From: Anticarsia gemmatalis
Taxonomy: Eukaryota > Arthropoda > Insecta > Lepidoptera > Erebidae
NCBI RefSeq assembly: GCF_050436995.1
Contig: NC_134747.1
Location: forward strand, 12,593,501 to 12,657,500
DNA length: 64,000 bases
Direction of reading: 5' to 3'
Shown here: positions 60,001 through 64,000 of the stretch, one piece after another
How the letters are laid out: every line of letters begins with the position of its first letter
Numbering within the stretch: position 1 is the first letter of the stretch
The notes under the pieces: generated by a model
Database searches by the model: none
The model's input: only the letters and a program-made list of their open reading frames with translations
Told to the model about the DNA's origin: nothing
Made by a program: the position numbers and the translations under genes

Positions 60001-60709
60001 GAATTTGTCACTTGTTATTGGTAGAGAATCGGTCACTCAATATTAAGGTTTTATTCAAAGATATTTATAACAAAAGTACTTGAAGTAGCAGACTGCACAA
60101 GAGTACTATTTTGAAAAACTACAATAAAAATCCATTTACAAATTTTTGGTGCAGACCGGAGACTGGCTTCCTCTCGCCACGTGTTCTGTGTGTGAAAATT
60201 CCTTGTATTAAAAAGTATCCTGTGTGCTAACTGAGTATGAGTACCAAATTTCATCAAGCCCCATTGACTAATCTTTGCATTTAACGTTCATTCATTTCTC
60301 CTCGACGATTTTCATCATAAATACCGAATCGATGTAAATAGTATAATATAAATTAAACAATTGAAAACTACCGAGTAAGTCAAAATACACTAACAAAAAT
60401 AATCCCATACAAATAAATTCAAATAACAAAGTGCGTACTTTTAATATAACAATATAATGTAAGGTCACGATGAACGTCACAAAACATTTATGCGGCCCTA
60501 AATCTAGTAAAAAACTTAAGTGCACATATCCCACGAATGTAGTAAACGTTAAAATGTAACAGCAATAAGTCTACTATGTTTGTGCTATAAACCTTTAGCG
60601 TTTTCTGACTATACAATATACTATAATATAGTCCGTAGGTACTTAATAGAAGGACGTTCAAAATGTTATAATATACTCGTAAATAAGATAAACTTAATAG
60701 TAAATTTAT
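57036..60709. other. Long AT-rich stretch without recognised features
   Basis: Overlapping reverse frames 60051-60257, 60292-60534 and 60488-60790 match nothing known; the last runs into the SINE at 60710. No repeat was recognised between 57.1 and 60.7 kb. Confidence 0.3.
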
Positions 60710-60985
60710 TATTGATTTTTTTTCTCCGACTGTTAGGCAAGGATCTCTTCCCGGAGCAAAAGCTTTACGCCATAAGTTCATCACGACCAAGTAGTGTGGA
60801 TTAAGGACATTGAATTCCTTAAGAACTTTTTAAGGAACTCTAAAGCATTAGGTTCCGTCACATATTTTTTCATTTAACAACAACAACACGCGGATATTAA
60901 GTCTACACACATCAATTCGGAAAGTCATTGGTGTTTCTTCAATTTTCACCACTGGCGTGAGAGGCGAACCGTTAAAACACAACGT
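60710..60985 (-). mobile_element. tRNA-derived SINE, diverged long copy
   Basis: 'TCTCCGACTGTTAGGCAAGG' then 'ATCTCTTCCCGGAGCAAAAG', 'GTGTGGATTAAGGACATTGA', 'CACACATCAATTCGGAAAGT' and 'GAGGCGAACCGTTAAAAC' keep the reverse order of the 46508 copy. The A/B boxes are largely lost. Confidence 0.65.
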
Positions 60986-61457
60986 ATATTTACTATCATT
61001 GATTAGGAAATTATATATTTATTGAAACCGAATGCATCAATACATCATTATTCCTTTCATGAGATAAACAGAAACAAAAGTACACTTACAACTATCGCAA
61101 AAAAACTGATTTTACTTTTCATCAACCATACTTATTTTACCTTCCCCGTAAGTAGTGGATTATAAATAGTACACTATACTCTCAACTCAAAACTAACATT
61201 TTTAAATCCTCGCCGTGAACTATAAGTAAACTGGTGCTAAGTCGGCTTACACTGCACACTTCCCCGTTCAACTATAAAGTGCTGTAATTGCTACGTACGG
61301 ATTGATTTAGAACAATAGCTCACAAAGGTTTGAAAAGATTTTGTGCTCAGTTTTGTTACTTTAATGGACGATTATAGTGGTGTTTTAAAATGCAGTGTTT
61401 ATGTTAGATATATAGAGCAAATTTTATTCTGTAAGACTATATTTCTACCCTCTTATG
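60986..61457. other. AT-rich spacer
   Basis: Nothing recognised. Confidence 0.25.
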
Positions 61458-61600
61458 CATAAAAACACATGAAGTTATGGAAGGCTTATATTGAAGTGTT
61501 TTGTTTCTTTCACTCCTTAGCAAAATGAAAAAGAGAAAACATATTATAGTAGTTTCATAACTAAAATAGGTTTATAGAGTGTTTATGAACAAGAGGGTAA
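61458..61600 (+). repeat. Dispersed repeat, copy B
   Basis: This aligns with 7554-7695 over its length, sharing 'TGAAGTTATG-AAGG-TTATA', 'GTGTTTTGTTTCTTTCAC' and 'AACTAAAATAGGTTTATAG'. Differences are scattered substitutions and a few short indels, which suggests two old insertions rather than a recent duplication. Confidence 0.75.
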
Positions 61601-62039
61601 GAATTTACAATATTTAATGTCTTTAAACATGTTGAAAAATATTGTTAAATTATTTTTGCCGAACATTGTTGTATTACACACACTATTGCATTAATTTGAA
61701 TACTCTAAATAGCTATGAGATTGCTATTTTTATAGCAAAAAGGTATTTCCTAAACAAGAATTTAAAACAATAATGCAACACGGGAGTCGAATCAACGACC
61801 CCTAGAAGCGCATTCCTCTGAGGGCATTTATATCGTCAAAGTCTATTGGGCGTAACTGCAAATGTTTTGGCAAATTACAGCGGGAGGTCCCCTAATACAT
61901 TAGAAGTAATATTTTAATCGAACAAAGTAAGGGCCCCTACCTTTGCTTTTATGTTTGTAGACTACTGTAAAACCTCGGTTTATTATATAGTCAGGTAAAG
62001 TGTAGTAGGAGTTTTCTTTGCTTTACTAGATTATACGTA
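61601..62039. other. AT-rich spacer with a tRNA-like trace
   Basis: 'AACACGGGAGTCGAATCAAC' (61781-61800) resembles the reverse of a B box region (GTTGATTCGACTCC), perhaps an old SINE head. It is too short to call. Confidence 0.25.
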
Positions 62040-62135
62040 GTAGGTATGTGGCAATGATCCTTTGTCTTGGGACTTACATTGGGATCTTATTTTACATACA
62101 TCTCTGCCTACACCTTCAAGTCTAAAAGGCAAAAT
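62040..62135 (+). mobile_element. SINE body fragment
   Basis: 'GGTATGTGGCAATGATCCTT', 'GGGACTTACATTGGGATC' and 'CATCTCTGCCTACACCTTCA' then 'AGTCTAAAAGGC' follow the order of the 14960 family body. Confidence 0.65.
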
Positions 62136-63454
62136 GTTAGATAAATAATATTTATTGTAACAGGAATTGAACTATGACAACCAGACAATTTTCCAAGACA
62201 ATTATAATTCTGAACAACATTTAAGCATTTGGAATAGCTCAAAATCTTTTGGCAGAAAGACGGCTACGCATTCCTCCAGAGACCTTTCCGGATTAGTTAC
62301 GTTACGCAATTCCACATCCAATTGTAAAAGGTCACAATATTGTACGTAGAGGATTATCGTCAATTTAGGGGTCGCATATTTGCATAGGGCAGGCGTGGTT
62401 GGTGCGGGTTCCGCCGCAAGCGATGCAATGTGACGCTACCCAGTATGGAGGTGGGTTTGTGTTCATTGTTACACGTTAGTCTGGAAGAGAAAACTGCTTT
62501 GTGACTGATTTCATTCTCTATGTATAGTGTGACCAAGGTAAACATGGTACACGGTACAATGGTACAGAGTGAATTTAATTACAAGCCACAGACTCAGGTC
62601 TTTTTATCCTAGCCACGGTAAAATTTTGTATTCGATTAATTAAATATGGCTTAAAGAATACTTAACCTATGTTAGATAAGTAATCAGCATTAATAAGAAA
62701 CAAACTTTTATAACGGATTCACGACCGAGAGTTATGCATTTCTAGAAAGTTCTTATACAAATTATTATTGAATGTCCAAGTGTCAAATAGTCAGTAAAGC
62801 CAATACACTGTGCGAAAATAAAAAAGATACGAACGTTCTAAAAAAAAGTTCTTAATGTATTTAGTACAAAAATCTATTCGCCTATTAAGCTAAAGTTTAT
62901 CTAACTAGTTGAAAGTGTTCTAATAAAACCTGTATAAGTAACGCTTACATTGATTGTTAAGATAACAATTATTTAATGTCTCTTTTGTCTCGTTCAAAGT
63001 CGGTCCAACTCGTGTTTATCGAACGATTTGTTTTTGTTATCTTTGCTAATAAAGTTTTACTCTAATTTATATTATATTAGACCTTGATTTGCTATTAAGA
63101 ATCTATAAGATTTAATATATTATTATTAACGAATAAGCGAGTTTGCGTGGCTCAGTGTGTAGGTAATTTCAGTAAAATAATATTTTATAAATTAAAGTTA
63201 AATCAAAATCTTTGTTGAAATAAAAGTTTTCATCTATCTTCAAGATAGCTTAGGCGTAAAAAAATAACATTATAATCGGTTTAGTAGTTTTGCTGTGATA
63301 ACGACACCAACAGGCATTGAAAGCGTGATAATCAATGTAGTCGCCACTGAGGTCCTTGAGCATCCTACTCATATCAAGTTATCGGATATTTTACCCCCTT
63401 CAATAGTATGGAGACCTCATAAGCAGTTCAAAATTCTCGTTGAACAGTGAACAC
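62136..63454. other. AT-rich stretch, nothing firm
   Basis: A GC-richer run at 62385-62455 ('GGCAGGCGTGGTTGGTGCGG') lies under a 61-codon reverse frame (62360-62545). No motif or known repeat is recognised there. Confidence 0.3.
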
Positions 63455-63640
63455 ACTCCTTCCCGTCTCCGAATTCAGCCCGAGGCGGTCGTGTACCCTC
63501 AATAACGCCCTCGTCCCTTGAAGTCGCGCATTTGTGCATCACGACATCATATCTCGAAAACTGTTATACAGAAAACTGTGAGATTTATGCAACATTGAAA
63601 CTAATCCCAGTGCCGTGTCGCCTGAAGGCAAGAGATAGGT
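63455..63640. promoter_or_regulatory. GC-richer patch of unknown role
   Basis: 'CTTCCCGTCTCCGAATTCAG', 'CCCGAGGCGGTCGTGTACCC', 'CGCCCTCGTCCCTTGAAGTC' and 'GTGCCGTGTCGCCTGAAGG' make this less AT-rich than its surroundings. There is no long open frame. It could be untranslated exon, regulatory DNA or an unrecognised repeat. Confidence 0.2.
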
Positions 63641-63825
63641 GCACGTAACTTATGATTTCTTGTTTGAAAGTAAGATTGAGCGTATGTTTTGCTTGGATAA
63701 ATTTCTTGTTGCTTTTTCGTTTGTTGCGCGATTAGAAACTTTTGTTACAACTATAGTCATTTATAGCGTTAGAATATTTGGTACTTTACGAAAGAAAAGA
63801 GAATGACAGTTACAATCTATACTAA
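63641..63825. other. AT-rich spacer before the terminal Helitron
   Basis: The last ten bases (TCTATACTAA, 63816-63825) duplicate the Helitron's own first ten bases. Confidence 0.4.
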
Positions 63826-64000
63826 TCTATACTAATATTATAAAGCTGAAGAGTTTGTTTGTTTGTTTGTTTGTTTGTTTGTTTGTTTGAACGCGCTAAT
63901 CTCAGAAACTACCGACCCGATTTGCAAAATTCTTTCAGTGTTAGATAGCCCATTTATCGAGGAAGGCTATAGGCTATATATCATCACGCTACGACCAATA
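63826..64000 (+). mobile_element. Short Helitron, cut by window end
   Basis: It starts TCTATACTAATATTATAAAG after an A and follows the 3291 element closely: 'AACGCGCTAATCTCAGAAAC', 'TTCTTTCAGTGTTAGATAGC', 'CCATTTATCGAGGAAGGCTA'. A (TTTG)9 tract at 63854-63889 replaces the (TTTG)4 of the 3291 copy. The 3' end should lie within about 100 bp beyond the window. Confidence 0.9.

Noticed and set aside
1..64000. Bacterial-style operons, CRISPR arrays, phage or plasmid systems
   Set aside because: There are no long or closely packed open frames, no regularly spaced direct repeats of CRISPR type, and the repeats are those of an insect nuclear genome.

Overview
The window looks like gene-poor nuclear DNA from a moth or butterfly (Lepidoptera). 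It is AT-rich throughout, no open reading frame exceeds about 140 codons, and the recognisable content is nearly all short interspersed repeats of lepidopteran type. These include tRNA-derived SINEs ending in the 'CCCAGCAGTGGGACA' tail, SINEs with the 'ATTACATGGGA...CTCTGCCTACCCC' body, short Helitrons ending in 'GTCAGCTAG', and the 'ATCCGGTTAGACTGGAAGCC' repeat. The order is assigned from memory of these repeats; nothing in the window fixes family or species. It could be intergenic or the inside of a very large intron.

Layout. 1-5.6 kb: a degraded Helitron set in a 10-bp tandem array, an 18-bp-arm hairpin at 3972-4011, an intact short Helitron (3291-3533) and a chimeric Helitron (5133-5605). 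5.6-12.7 kb: a dispersed repeat (7554), a CpG-rich 22-bp tandem repeat (7891), a local duplication (10.8-11.0 kb) and a third Helitron (12482-12672). 14.7-16.3 kb: a cluster of SINEs of two families. 17.5-19.3 kb: Helitron relics, then a small CpG-rich promoter-like patch. 24.1-24.3 kb: a 255-bp hAT-like element with near-perfect 8-bp target duplication. 26.0 and 28.9-29.2 kb: two further promoter/enhancer-like patches, the second unusually dense in inverted repeats. 31.0-31.7 kb: a 695-bp hAT-like element. 32.2-33.3 kb: a tRNA-derived SINE and an internally deleted relative. 34-41 kb: mostly featureless AT-rich DNA. 41.7-41.9 kb: a GC-rich patch. 43.5-46.8 kb: several SINEs, one with a perfect 13-bp target duplication. 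50.5-64 kb: a reverse-strand Helitron, SINE relics, the second copy of the 7554 repeat, and a Helitron cut by the window end.

No protein-coding gene, rRNA, functional tRNA or CRISPR array can be supported. The open frames present fall on repeats, are compositionally AT-driven, or match no family I recognise. Exons of a split gene could still be hidden, because short exons cannot be recognised without homology or transcript data; the GC-rich patches are the first places to look. The most informative objects are the Helitron that appears to have read through its own terminator, the two hAT-like elements, and the inverted-repeat-rich regulatory candidate at 28.9-29.2 kb. I do not see a convincing new multi-gene system.
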